64,000 nucleotides of DNA from assembly GCF_028476545.1 (NCBI RefSeq), contig NW_026732011.1, positions 62,001 to 126,000 on the forward strand, given 5' to 3'. Positions 1 to 9,984 of this stretch are shown here, piece after piece (the stretch's first letter is position 1; each line of letters opens with the position of its first letter). The notes under the pieces are model-generated. The model was not told where the DNA came from and ran no database searches. It saw only the letters and a list, made by a program, of their open reading frames with translations. The translations under genes were made by a program, and so were the position numbers. Source of the DNA: Physella acuta (Eukaryota; Mollusca; Gastropoda; Physidae).

Positions 1-967
1 TTAAAACAATCAAAACCGTATGTTAAGACAATTAAAACTGTATGTTAAAACAATAAAAACCGTATGTTAAAACAATTTAAACCGTATGTTAAAAACTATT
101 AAAACCGTATGTTAAAACAATGAAACCGTATGTTAAAACAAATAAAATCGTATGTTAAAACAATTTAAACCGTATGTTAAAAACTATTAAAACCGTACGT
201 TAAAACAATGAAACCGTATGTTAAAACAAATAAAATCGTATGTTAAAACAATGAAAACCGTATGTTAAAACAATGAAAACCGTATGTTAAAACAATTAAA
301 ACCGTATGTTAAAACAATAAAAACCGTATGTTAAAACTATTAAAACCGTTGGTTAAAACAATTAAAACCGTATGTTAGAACAATAATAACCGTATGTTAA
401 AACAATAAAAACCGTATGTTAAAACAATTAAAACCGTATGTTAAAACAATTAAAACCGTATGTTAAAACTATTAAAACCGTAAGTTAAAACAATGAAAAC
501 CGTATGTTAAAACAATGAAAACCGTACGTTAAAACAATTAAAACCGTATGTTAAAACAATTAAAACCGTATGATAAAACAATTAAAACCGTATGTTAAAA
601 CTATTAAAACCGTATGTTAAAACAATGAAAACCGTATGTTAAAACTATTAAAACCGTAAGTTAAAACAATGAAAACCGTATGTTAAAACAATGAAAACCG
701 TAAGTTAAAACAATGAAAACCGTAAGTTAAAACAATTAAAACCGTATGTTAAAACAATTAAAACCGTATGTTAAAACTATTAAAACCGTATGTTAAAACA
801 ATAATAACCGTATGTTAAAACAATTAAAACCGTATGTTAAAACTATTAAAACCGTATGTTAAAACAATAAAAACCGTATGTTAAAACAATTAAAACCGTA
901 TGTTAAAACAATTAAAACCGTATTTTAAAACAACGAAAACCGTATGTTAAAACGATTAAAACTGTAT
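1..967. repeat. 22-bp satellite array, left edge of window
   Basis: About 44 head-to-tail copies of a unit reading roughly TTAAAACAATTAAAACCGTATG run in from the window edge, so the true length is unknown. Variant sites are the CAAT/CTAT position, the base after it (A, T or G) and ATG/AAG/ACG at the unit end. An 88-bp (four-unit) block at 73-160 is repeated at 161-248. The right end decays at about 940-967. No internal promoter or coding content is visible. Confidence 0.95.
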
Positions 968-1740
968 ACAAATAAAAACTATCAACACCATAACACACAT
1001 TTTACTAGTCTAAGGTCAAACACAGGTAGCACCAACACTCCTGAAATGATTGTAAACATGGGCCTTGAGTAATTAACTAATTAACACCGTGGTTAATTTA
1101 AAATCCACGGGGTTCCTAGCCACGGCTGAGGAGACTAATTAATCACATTTTTGAATTAAGCCGAACGTTAACAATGATTGCACCGTGCATCTATTCAAAA
1201 TAGAAAAGCTGATTGGTAAAGGATTTAAACCATAGGCTCTCAGACTCGCAATTTCTAGTCTAAAATAGAAAACTAAAAACAAAAATGTTTGGAAAATAAT
1301 TTTTTTTCGGGTGAAATAAAAAAAAATCCTAAGTGCTTAAATGTTAACAATGTACAAGAAAGGTAACTCGAATAAGCGCCGATTATCTGAGTAGTTTAAA
1401 GAACAAAAGAGAATTCAGTGCAGGAAAATCACTCGGTTCATCAAAACAATAGTTGTAGATTTTAAAAATATATTACCTGATGAAATCATGCGGTGATTTG
1501 AAAAGAAAACGTGATTTTATATTTTGAAAATAGTTTTAATAGAGCTTGAAATGTTTGTTTTTTTCGATGAACAACGAACATTAAACAACAGCGCACGATT
1601 TTTAGTCTTTAATAAAATGAAAATAAATGAAAACATAGACGAGGACTTTGGTAAAGATTAGGTTATGGATAATGTCATGGGTAGAGTTTTCTGGTGTAGG
1701 TTAGGTCTAGGTTTACATTGTTTATGTGGGTTAGCTTGTT
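968..1740. other. AT-rich spacer, no gene seen
   Basis: Non-repetitive AT-rich DNA. The only structure I see is a short hairpin (CCGTGG at 1087-1092, CCACGG at 1105-1110) beside AATTAACTAATTAA-type sequence near 1070-1085. Confidence 0.6.
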
Positions 1741-1894
1741 GACTCCGATTTTAGCCGACTTTTCTTTTTGGATTACAACCAAGAACAAACTACAAGGCAG
1801 CAGTTGGCTAACGAGCCTCATCTTCCCGAGGGTTCGAACTCGAGACCTTTTGGATTAGCAACCATGAGCTTTACCGACACGACCACGCCGCCTC
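1741..1894 (-). mobile_element. SINE-A copy (tRNA-headed SINE)
   Basis: On the minus strand the head reads GGCGTGGTCG...GTCGGTAAAGCTC, then GGTCTCGAGTTCGAACCC (box B) and the family body with CTGCCTTGTAGTTTGTTCTT and GGCTAAAATCGGAGTC. The 3' terminal part is missing. It abuts a SINE-B copy in the same orientation. Confidence 0.85.
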
Positions 1895-1897
1895 TAT

Positions 1898-2117
1898 AGT
1901 GCAGATGAAGTAGGGTGTATAAGTTTCTTGACCTCGTTACATAAAGGGAAGGCGTGGCCATACCAACAACCGCCTTTTCGTTCCGGAAAGTGGATCAGGT
2001 ACTTATCATAGCTGGGTGAACTCAGGGACGTTCTGAAAAATAAAAACCTAATCGGGATCCGAAATTAAGACTTTCGGGTTAGCGGTCGAAGGGTCAACCG
2101 CCCAACCACAGCGTCCC
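1898..2117 (-). mobile_element. SINE-B copy, diverged
   Basis: Minus-strand SINE-B with head, AAAGTCTTAATTTCGGATCC-like diverged box B, CCCTGAGTTCACCCAGCT and a tail ending near CTTCATCTGCAC. It lies directly 5' of SINE-A on the minus strand. Confidence 0.8.
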
Positions 2118-2157
2118 ACATTGTAGTTGTGTACGCATTTCTATATGTGAATGCATA

Positions 2158-2336
2158 CGTTTGTGTGTTTGTATGTGTGTGTGTGTGTGCGTGCGTGTTA
2201 GTATGCGCATGTGTTTTGTGTGTGTGTGTGTGCTAGCTTGCGCGCCTTTGTGTGTGTTTGTGTGTGTGTGCGCGCATGTGTGTGTATGCCTGTGTGTGTG
2301 TGTGTGTGAGCGCGATGTGAGTGTGTGTGCGTGTGA
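2158..2336. repeat. (GT)n microsatellite, interrupted
   Basis: TGTGTG runs interrupted by GCGC, TATG and TTTG steps. Open frames crossing it on both strands are low-complexity artefacts. Confidence 0.95.
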
Positions 2337-2654
2337 AGCGACTACCACCATACTATCACGTAAGAGGGCGAAGATTTAACTCAGTTACTCAAACTTTGCC
2401 CCCAGCTAAAGAAACAAAATCCTACTTCCGACTGACGGAAATGGTTCTTGGCGTGCGTGGTCTATTAATAGACTTGGCCACCGACGCCCGTTGTCCACAT
2501 TTGGCTAGTTGACAGAGAGTAGATCTGTAGACGGTGCCGTGTTTGAAGGTCAAGGTCGATTTATAATGACGACTCACTATCTTGTTTTCAATTAATTTTT
2601 AAAAAAAAGTAAAATTGTTTACTGTCTTGATGGTCAATAAATTAAAAGTTTTTT

Positions 2655-2683
2655 CTTTAGACCTAGCGATCCATTGGACAGAC
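2655..2683 (-). mobile_element. SINE-B 3' tail fragment
   Basis: TTTAGACCTAGCGATCCATT followed by GGACAGA matches the extreme 3' tail of SINE-B seen at 4484 and 12739. It is cut off exactly where the palindrome at 2684 begins. 2337-2654 holds nothing recognisable. Confidence 0.55.
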
Positions 2684-2983
2684 AAATAAAATACTTAAAA
2701 AAAACTTTTTAAAAAACCACGTTTTTCTTGTGGACTAAAAAGTAGAAAATAAATTTTTCTTTTGTGCTTCCTCGAGCTGTGCAGGTTCTTGTGATGACTG
2801 ACAAAAAACGTGGGTACGTTCACCATCAAATTTCCCGACCCATCTGCCCGACCCACGTTTTTTGTCAGTCATCACAAGAACCTGCACAGCTCGAGGAAGC
2901 ACAAAAGAAAAATTTATTTTCTACTTTTTAGTCCACAAGAAAAACGTGGTTTTTTAAAAAGTTTTTTTTTAAGTATTTTATTT
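2684..2983. repeat. Near-perfect inverted repeat (132-bp arms, 35-bp loop)
   Basis: The left arm 2684-2815 and right arm 2851-2983 are reverse complements apart from a single-base length difference in one A/T run (8 versus 9). The loop is 2816-2850. The arms contain CTCGAGCTGTGCAGGTTCTT and end inward in the ACGTGGGT/ACCCACGT pair. A transcript would fold into a long hairpin. It could be a fold-back element, a hairpin-RNA source or an assembly or library inversion artefact. I cannot decide between these. Confidence 0.95.
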
Positions 2984-3060
2984 TCTCCTTTTTAGTCCGT
3001 TGCTACACATGAAAAACCTGGTTTTTTAAAAAGTTTTTTATATAGTTTATTTTCTACTTT
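2984..3060. repeat. Diverged tandem copy of the palindrome arm's outer segment
   Basis: CTCCTTTTTAGTCC...GAAAAACCTGGTTTTTTAA, then AAGTTTTTTATATAG, repeats the motif order of 2918-2983 (CTACTTTTTAGTCC...GAAAAACGTGGTTTTTTAA) about 67 bp downstream with many changes. The right arm therefore sits in an older tandem pair. Confidence 0.75.
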
Positions 3061-3122
3061 ATCTAATGACTTGATTAAGTATGAATTGACTAAGTGTTTA
3101 TAAATACACGGACTAAAAATCT

Positions 3123-3193
3123 TGAGCGACCAGGATTCGAACCTGGGTTGTCGCGGCCACAACGCGATGTACTAACCACTATACGATCACGGC
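3123..3193 (-). tRNA. tRNA-His-like sequence (anticodon GTG), probably a pseudogene
   Basis: The minus strand gives GCCGTGATCGTATAGTGGTT, then an anticodon arm TCGCG/TTGTGGC/CGCGA with perfect stem and GTG anticodon, and a T arm CCAGG/TTCGAAT/CCTGG with perfect stem. Boxes A and B match eukaryotic tRNA-His closely. The 3' acceptor strand (TCGCTCA) pairs with GCCGTGA at only four positions, the outer three being mismatched. A T5 run at 3115-3119 could terminate Pol III. TGAGCG just upstream (3199-3204) pairs instead with the 3' CGCTCA. Most likely a decayed or rearranged tRNA gene. Confidence 0.7.
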
Positions 3194-3407
3194 CAGCGCG
3201 CTCACATCGATTGGGGCCGAAGTAACTGTGTCAATAGGCCTCCAGTCTTTATTTCACAAAATGCAGTCGGGTACGCACTTGTATGGATTTAGAAAATGTC
3301 CACAGGATTGAAACCCGTTGACCAATCTACTTAGTTTGAAATACAAATCGTGTGTTTTACCGGTGACAGGACAAAATCATAGTACATACTATTAACATTT
3401 TGCTGTG

Positions 3408-3562
3408 AGATATTTTGTCTGAGATATTTAGTCTGAGATATTTAGTCTGAGATTATTTATCAACGATATCATTTGTCTTGGTGTATTTAGTCCTGGCATT
3501 TTTTGTCCTTGAGATCATTTGTCCCGAGATCATTTGTCCTGAGATATTTTATCTGAGATCAA
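3408..3562. repeat. Degenerate ~17-bp tandem repeat
   Basis: About nine diverged units around GAGATCATTTGTCCT / GAGATATTTAGTCT. Old, poorly conserved minisatellite. Confidence 0.85.
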
Positions 3563-4211
3563 TTGTTATGGAACCATTTTATCAATTGACCATGTGGTCC
3601 CATCTCTATCAAGTAGGCCTACTTCACATAAAATTGGCAACTACAAACAAAAAATAACAACCTAAAAAAATACCTTGGAATTTCCCTATAAATTTATTCG
3701 TCCTTAATGTCATACAATTCAAAACAAGTAAACAAGTGCATACGATCTTGCGCATCGTTTCGGTCTACTGCTTTGTCACGGACCATTTACTTGGGTTTTT
3801 TCATTCGTAGTGACCGCATTTCACATCTTATGCTAAATTCTGTGTTTTAAAATTCAACACTTCAGAATTCGCTCCCAGTGTTTTCGATTCAGAATAACTA
3901 TTTATGAGTAGATTATAATACATGTTTTAAAATTGGATTTTTTTGTGCGTTTAAATTCATGGAAAACAAATGTATTACAAAGCAGACACAGGATATAGGT
4001 AAAATCGCAAATGAACTATACAAAATGTAATATAACTTTTAAATTTTTTATTCTTTTGTGTGCATATTTTGAGATAATGGTTCAGACTGATTGTTCTTCT
4101 GAAAGAACTTACTTTTTAAACAGCATATTATTACGTCGAGAATGCCTATGCTATTATTTTAATGGGAATGACTTTACATACGATTATTGATTAGCGATGC
4201 TTTGTTCGCTC
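3563..4211. other. AT-rich spacer, nothing recognised
   Basis: No repeat, RNA gene or coding exon signal could be made out on either strand. Confidence 0.5.
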
Positions 4212-4219
4212 ACGTAGAC

Positions 4220-4264
4220 CAATGGTTCTTAACCTGTGTCTATCCAAAAAGTTAAGAACCGCTG
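4220..4264. mobile_element. hAT-N4 relic, 45-bp near end-only element
   Basis: Starts CAATGGTTCTTAACCTG and ends GTTAAGAACCGCTG, which are inverted ends of the common CAGTGGTTCTTAACC type. Flanks ACGTAGAC and GCGTTGAC match at 6 of 8 positions, as expected of an aged 8-bp hAT target duplication. Confidence 0.65.
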
Positions 4265-4483
4265 GCGTTGACCAAGATTTGAGTTCTTGTGGAAATTTAA
4301 ATCTACAGCACACAGTACGTTGAAACTAAGTCTAAGAGGCTGTACTTTAAGGTGCATTTTTTAGCTATGCTCTATGGGCATATGAACTGAAGTTTAGTTG
4401 AGGCGCTGTTTTCCCCAAAACAACACAACACCAAGAACACCTACACCCAAAAAAAATATTGGTTAGTAAAAGTAAAAAATGCA

Positions 4484-4699
4484 TCTTAGACATAGCCATT
4501 CATTGGGTAGACTACGTCTTCATATGTTTCTTGACCTTAGCATAAAAGTGATAATGTGGTCACCACTATGCCCAGCCGACTTTATTTTCCTTAACGTGAG
4601 CTGGGTGGATCCATAGACGATCTACTCATTTGAAGCCGGGTTCGAATTCGAGACTATCGGGTTAGCAGTCTAGCGCTCTACCGCACTGCCACTCCGTTC
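4484..4699 (-). mobile_element. SINE-B copy
   Basis: Near full-length in outline: tail, GGCTGGGCATAGTGGTGACC, body, GGGTTCGAA-type box B (GTCTCGAATTCGAACCCGGC) and a head with CTAGACTGCTAACCCGATAG. The region around the GGACTCAGGGACG motif is rearranged. Confidence 0.85.
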
Positions 4700-5424
4700 A
4701 ATTAAAACATTGATACTTTGTACTATTATACACATTTATATTAAAAATACAATTTAATGAATATTTTAAGTCAATATCTTAATACATTTTGTGTTGTGTG
4801 GCGTTAGACCATGTAAATTAAAAATAATAGTGTACTGCATAAAATCTCTGATTACTCACATATTATGCTTGTGGATTTAAAATTAGAGATTCCTTTCAAA
4901 TCAAGAAAGAGAACAAAACAAACGCCTCAGGCTTTTATTATTCCCTCATTAGCGTTAATTAAATCATTTTTATAAGCACTCTAAACGGCTCATATAAATA
5001 TTTTTTTTAAATAGCAAATCTAGTAATGGAATATTTCTGCCATAAACAAAATAAAATGATACATAAACAAACTACAAAATAGTTTAATACTATAAATAAA
5101 ACAAGTAAAAGCGGGCGCTATAGTGGTCAGGTAATGCATCTAAGACATATAGGTAAAAAATTCTAAAACGTTAAAGGTAAATACGATACAACCCATCATG
5201 TGTTTTGAATGCTTCGCTTACAATAAAGTCACGGGAAAGTCCAGTTTTAGATAAGAGATTCTTCCATTTATAAAGAGGCAGTAGGGAGGTGGTCCAAATA
5301 TGTAGACTTACAATTTTTGATACAATTGTAGGCCCTGCAACTTGGAATCAGCAGTGTCGCAGGAGCTGCCGAAAGGAAACCAGAGTTGGTAATCCTTTCG
5401 CCTAAGGGGCTCCACTCCTGTTAT
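4700..5424. other. AT-rich spacer, nothing recognised
   Basis: Unique AT-rich sequence. No gene, RNA or repeat signal seen. Confidence 0.5.
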
Positions 5425-5526
5425 GTTTTCGGAGTTGTCTCTCCTTGATGGGTTGCAGTCCTCATCTGCCCGAGGGTTCGAATTCGGGACTTTTGGGTTA
5501 GCAACCATGTGCTTACCCGCCCCACC
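5425..5526 (-). mobile_element. SINE-A 5' fragment
   Basis: The minus strand shows the head with GGTTGCTAACCC, GTCCCGAATTCGAACCCTCG (box B), then GGCAGATGAGG and GGAGAGACAACTCC of the family body. It is truncated after that. Confidence 0.8.
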
Positions 5527-5703
5527 TTAAATAAACCTTGTGAGACCCTATGTCTGTGATACGCAACTATTTAACACCTTCCATATTTCGAAGTTTTTTT
5601 AAAGATATAAAATCATGAAAACTACAGATGTATCTCAGACTTATCCAATAACAAGAGGCGAGATAACCAGGCAAAACTTGTGTTTTGAATAAACTTAAAG
5701 GAT

Positions 5704-5994
5704 CAGCGTGGTCGAGTCAGTAAAGCTATTGGTTTCTAAACCGATTAATCTCAAGTTCAAACCCTCGGGCAGATACGGCTCGATAGCGGGAAATACCAAC
5801 TCATCTAGGAGAGATAACTCCAAAAGCAAACAACTGCTGCCTTGTAGTTAGTTGTTGGATCTACAAAGGCTATGGAAGCAAATCCAAAAAAAGCAGGCTG
5901 AAATCGGGGTCAAAGGCCTACATGGCGCATAACAAGTTGACACGTATACTTAATCTTGTTGGAAGGAAACCCTTTCACCATTAAAATTTCGAAG
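5704..5994 (+). mobile_element. SINE-A copy, most complete in the window
   Basis: Plus-strand order: GCGTGGTCGAGTCAGTAAAG (box A region), CTCAAGTTCAAACCCTCGG (box B), GGCTCGATAGCGGG, AGGAGAGATAACTCC, CTGCCTTGTAGTTAGTTGTT, CTGAAATCGGGGTCAAAGGC, ATGGCGCATAACAAGTTG and a 3' end CCATTAAAATTTCGAAGTTA. It gives the family's full layout of about 290 bp. Transcription would be Pol III from the internal boxes; mobility would need a LINE in trans. Confidence 0.9.
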
Positions 5995-6519
5995 TTAAAA
6001 ACTACATTTAAAAACTAACTTTTTAGAAGCCGTTCACTGTTGGGACATATCTTCTGATCAAATACAGATAATTCCAGACTTCTTTAATCCTAAGGAAGAC
6101 CGGCTTCCAATTTTACAAACTGAGCTCAAATAACAACAGTAGGGGCGATCATTTTATTCTACAAGAAACTACCCCCAGATGGAATCGTGCTTTTAAAAAC
6201 ACCATATTATCTCCCCTTTGATGTTGGATGATTTCCCTTTGACGGTCAATAACAAAAGGCTACCACTGAAGCAGGGGACGCTATAAAATTTACGACCAAA
6301 CATTTCAGATCGTGTAACCTTCATTCCGTCTAATTTAAATCGACTTGAGCGACGTGATGAAAAACCAAAAAAATAAATATACAAAATAAAAAGATAAAAA
6401 CGTGAATATAAATGTGGAGTATTAGTTTGACGCTAGACGGGAGAAAAGCATTTTATACATAGTTTTAAAAGTTTTGTATTTTCTAAAATAGGCCTTCCCT
6501 AGATCTAATCATCTCTCCC
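5995..6519. other. Spacer, nothing recognised
   Basis: AT-rich single-copy-looking sequence without a supported feature. Confidence 0.5.
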
Positions 6520-6850
6520 CTCCCCCCACCTTAAACCAGGTCACACCTTCCCTTGCTTTAATCCGCCCCTCATTTAGCACCAATCCACGCCCTCCCAAAG
6601 CGCTTATCCGCCCCTCCACAACCTCTAATTCGTCTATCCCTTTCCTGAATTCAACCTCCTCAACTACCTCTAATCCGTCTATCCATTTACTGAATTCCAC
6701 GCCTCCCTTAGCTTTAATACGCCCACACCGCTAATCCACCAATACCTTAGCACTATTCTACACCTTCACTTGCTTTAATCCGCCCCTCCCGTAACTCTAA
6801 TCCACCTATCCAGGTACTGAACTCCACGCCTCCTCGTCGATTAATTTCCA
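6520..6850. repeat. Degenerate C-rich tandem repeat (TTTAATCCGCCCCTCC)
   Basis: Repeated phrases CTTTAATCCGCCCCTC, CCTCTAATCCGTCTATCC and CTGAATTCCACGCCTCC recur in changing order. Strong C/T strand bias on the plus strand. It is flanked by C runs at 6520-6530 and 6851-6862. Confidence 0.85.
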
Positions 6851-6862
6851 CCCCCTCCCCCC

Positions 6863-7659
6863 AGCGTTAAAAATGTTTATTTATAATCTAGAATATATTT
6901 GTTTATCTCCAGTAGATGAATACATACTATAAGAATACAGTTACGAAGATTTCAAATATACGGAATTTGTAAATAGCAGGATGTTTTTTTTTTTAAAAAG
7001 CAACAACAGAAATGGAGGCTTTTAGAAAAAAAAATGTTATAACGATAATTAATGGAACAAAGAACTAATTAAAGAAATGAATCATTCAAAAGCACTGTAT
7101 TTTTAATCAAAGAAAAAAAATATTAAAATAACACAATATAGGTTAACAAGAATGATAAAAATTCTCACAGGATCCCATTAAATAATGTAAAAGTAAATCA
7201 AATTCTTGTATAAAAAATTTTGAAAATAATTTCAGCATTTCAACAGTGTGGAGAGAGTGTGTCTTGTTAAGATCTTACAAAGAAAAAACAACGGTTCATA
7301 TTAGAAACTAGCTTTGTAGATCAACGCGGCATGTCTAATTACATAATAACCCTTGCAGAAAAAAACATGTTTCACTAGAGTTCTTTATATTATCTAGCAG
7401 TAAGACAAACAGCATGTTTAAATTAAAATAATTTCACAATAGTTTGATGTTGGCAAAAACGAAACAAAAATTATTGATTTTCATTCAGAAATCGTTAACA
7501 TTTTTCAAGTTAACAGTGTTTGTTAATAGTACTTCTGTTAAACTATCTATAGAACCGTGGGTTACTGAGTAAATGCGCCGAACAAGGATATCGAAATATT
7601 TAGAAACAGATTGTCTCCATATACGATCTAAATTTATTTGATCATCCTGTCTCGTTAGT
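6863..7659. other. AT-rich spacer, nothing recognised
   Basis: Very AT-rich, homopolymer-rich sequence. No feature supported. Confidence 0.5.
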
Positions 7660-7836
7660 GCTAAAGACACATGGGGCAGATGAAGTAGAGTCCATCTGCT
7701 TCAGAGACCTCATCATATGAAGGGATAGTGTGGTCAGCACTATACCCAGCCGCCTTTGATTTCCTAATGTAAGTTAGGTACCCATTAGAGCTGGGTGGAC
7801 TCAGGGCTAGCAGTCTAGCTCTCTACACGCCAACCC
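7660..7836 (-). mobile_element. SINE-B copy with box B deleted
   Basis: The body and tail are well preserved (GGTGGACTCAGGG, GTGGTCAGCACTATACCCAG), but GGACTCAGGG joins directly to CTAGCAGTCTAGCTCTCTAC. The roughly 50 bp that hold box B in other copies are missing. Confidence 0.85.
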
Positions 7837-8335
7837 TATATTTTGTAAATGTATGTATTAGGTTTAAAACATATAGAGTAACGCGTATAAATGTATTTAA
7901 AAATTCTTAGTAATTTTTTTTAACACAAATTTTATGTTAAAAAAAACAAAAATGTTGATAACCCTATAGATTAAGTTAGAAAAATCTGTTGATTAGATTG
8001 GTTTGGTAGAGGTCTGAAAGTATGTTGAACGTAAACAAGGGGCCAACTTGAAAGGTTTTAAAACATTAATACCCCACCAGTCATGTTACGTGTAATCTGT
8101 TTTGGTTGAAGGGGAGTTAAGACGTTTTTTTTTCTTCTCTCCTCGAGTTTCGAGATCGGCGTCGTTATCGATTTTGTTTCTAAAATTGTCGCCCCTTGTG
8201 GTAGTGGTTAAAGGGGGTGGGGTGGACCAGTGGGGAAGGGGGGGGGGGCTGCGGCCTAGACGGGTAGGGGTTTGGTGGTCAAGTGAAAGAGCGCACTATT
8301 GCTAAAATAGGAGTCCCGAGTTTGGTTTCGTACCA
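7837..8335. other. Spacer with a G-rich stretch
   Basis: Unique sequence. 8205-8270 is strongly G-rich on the plus strand (GGGG runs, TGGGGAAGGGGGGGGGG). No gene seen. Confidence 0.5.
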
Positions 8336-8755
8336 CTGGGCAGATGATGCCCGTTAGCTAGACTGGTGATGCCCGTTAGCTGGGGCAGATGGTGCCTTGG
8401 CTGGGGCAGATGATGCCTGTTGCCTGGGGCAGATGATGCCTGTTACCTGGGGCAGATGATGCCTGTTACCTGGGGCAGATGATGCCTGTTACCTGGGGCA
8501 GATAATGGCCGTTAGCTGGGGCAGGGCAGATGATGACCGTTAACGGGGCAGATCTTGTCCGTGATCTAGGGCAGGTTATGCCCGTTCCCGCGGGCAGATG
8601 ATGCCCATTTGCTGGACCAATGATGCAAATTATATATGGGGCAGACGACACCCATTTGCTGGACCATTGATGCCCGTTATATGGGGCAGATGATGCCCAT
8701 TTGCTGGACCAGATGCCCGTTATATGGGCAGATGATGTCCGTTCTCTTGGGCAGC
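8336..8755. repeat. 23-bp minisatellite (GGGCAGATGATGCCTGTTACCTG)
   Basis: About 18 units. The left half is homogeneous 23-mers (GGCAGATGATGCCTGTTACC). The right half (8580-8750) is a two-unit higher-order form in which a GGACCA-type unit alternates with a GGGGCAGATGATGCC-type unit. Open frames on both strands are repeat artefacts. Confidence 0.93.
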
Positions 8756-8997
8756 AATACACTAAGTATAGAATACCCCCTGAATCAAACAAGTAATTTC
8801 CTTTTTGAAGAACATTCAAATAAAAACAGGCTGAAGATGGGGACAACAAGGCAATACAACGCAAGACATGTTTTAATAATTAATTATATTGAAAGAAAAG
8901 AAACTCCAATGTTGTGTACAGTTAAGAAAGAAGAAAAAAAAAGGTTAGAAATAGATTATGCATGTTAAATTGTATTCTTCTTAGTTCATAATTATTT

Positions 8998-9168
8998 CCC
9001 GTTCTTGCCCAATATACGTGGGGTAGATGAAGTAGAGTTCGTCTGCTTCAGAGACCACGGCATATGAAGGGATAGTGTTGTCACTTAGGTACCCATTAAA
9101 CCTAAGTGGACTCAGGGATGTATCACTGATACGAACCCGGATTTCAACTCGAGACTCTTGGGTTATGC
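8998..9168 (-). mobile_element. SINE-B copy lacking its box A end
   Basis: Tail to box B are present (GAACTCTACTTCATCTACCCC, GAGTTGAAATCCGGGTTCG on the minus strand). The body is internally shortened (GTGTTGTCACTTAGGTACC) and the 5' head is lost after CATAACCCAAGAGTC. Confidence 0.82.
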
Positions 9169-9976
9169 AAATTTAAATACGATTTCGACTTGTGACGTCT
9201 AAATATTTTAAATATTTCAAAAGCGAAATTTTTAAATTTTTTTTTTTACAAGGATTAGAAAATTGGCTGAGTTGTTTTTTGTGCTGTGTTTTATTGTGTT
9301 TGTTTTTCTTTGATACTGTTAATATTTTTAACATTTATTTGTTGGCAATGGTAGTTTAATTTAGTTTTCCTTACTAAATCTTGGTTTATGAGACTTAGGC
9401 TATACATTTTGACTTGCGTAAAGTCCCTTTGAACCAAATATGGAATAATCTCAAGCCCATTAGATGAGGGCTGGGCTAGAAATTCAGAAAATTTGAAATC
9501 AACTAAAAATTGCCTGAGGTGTACCTTCATCCGCTCATTAGGGTCTATTCAAATGTATTTTAATCGGGGAGGGGGGGGGGGGTTAGGGGTTGGAGTGGGG
9601 GGGGGGGGTAGAAATAACCAATAGGTTAACTCACAAACGAAGGGGTTCCAGAAATGATTTCTTCGCCCCAGAAGCATGACTCATACTGTGTTGAAGAAAA
9701 TTTGCTTAGAGGCAACGGTACAATTTTAAACAATTTTGGCTTCTTTTTCCTTGTTTTCAATCGTAGTGTCCTTTCCCCAATTCTAATTAAGTATCATCGG
9801 TGAACATGTGTTGCGTTATATGGCAGTTGACCACGGTTTCAGGCAGCTTTTCTTTCTTTTATTATTTATGTTATTAGATAGAACAGTTTAAAACCTGCTT
9901 GCGAAATAAAAAAAAGGCTTTTTATACTTATTCTTTAAAAATTTATAGCATCGCTCATTGTGGCTAATTAGGGATA
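9169..9976. other. AT-rich spacer with two poly-G tracts
   Basis: G runs at about 9568-9582 and 9597-9608 are separated by a G-rich linker. Otherwise AT-rich with no recognised feature. Confidence 0.5.
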
Positions 9977-9984
9977 CTCAAAAT

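Noticed and set aside
1-967. CRISPR-like direct repeats
   Set aside because: Units are contiguous with no unique spacers, in an animal genome; it is a satellite.
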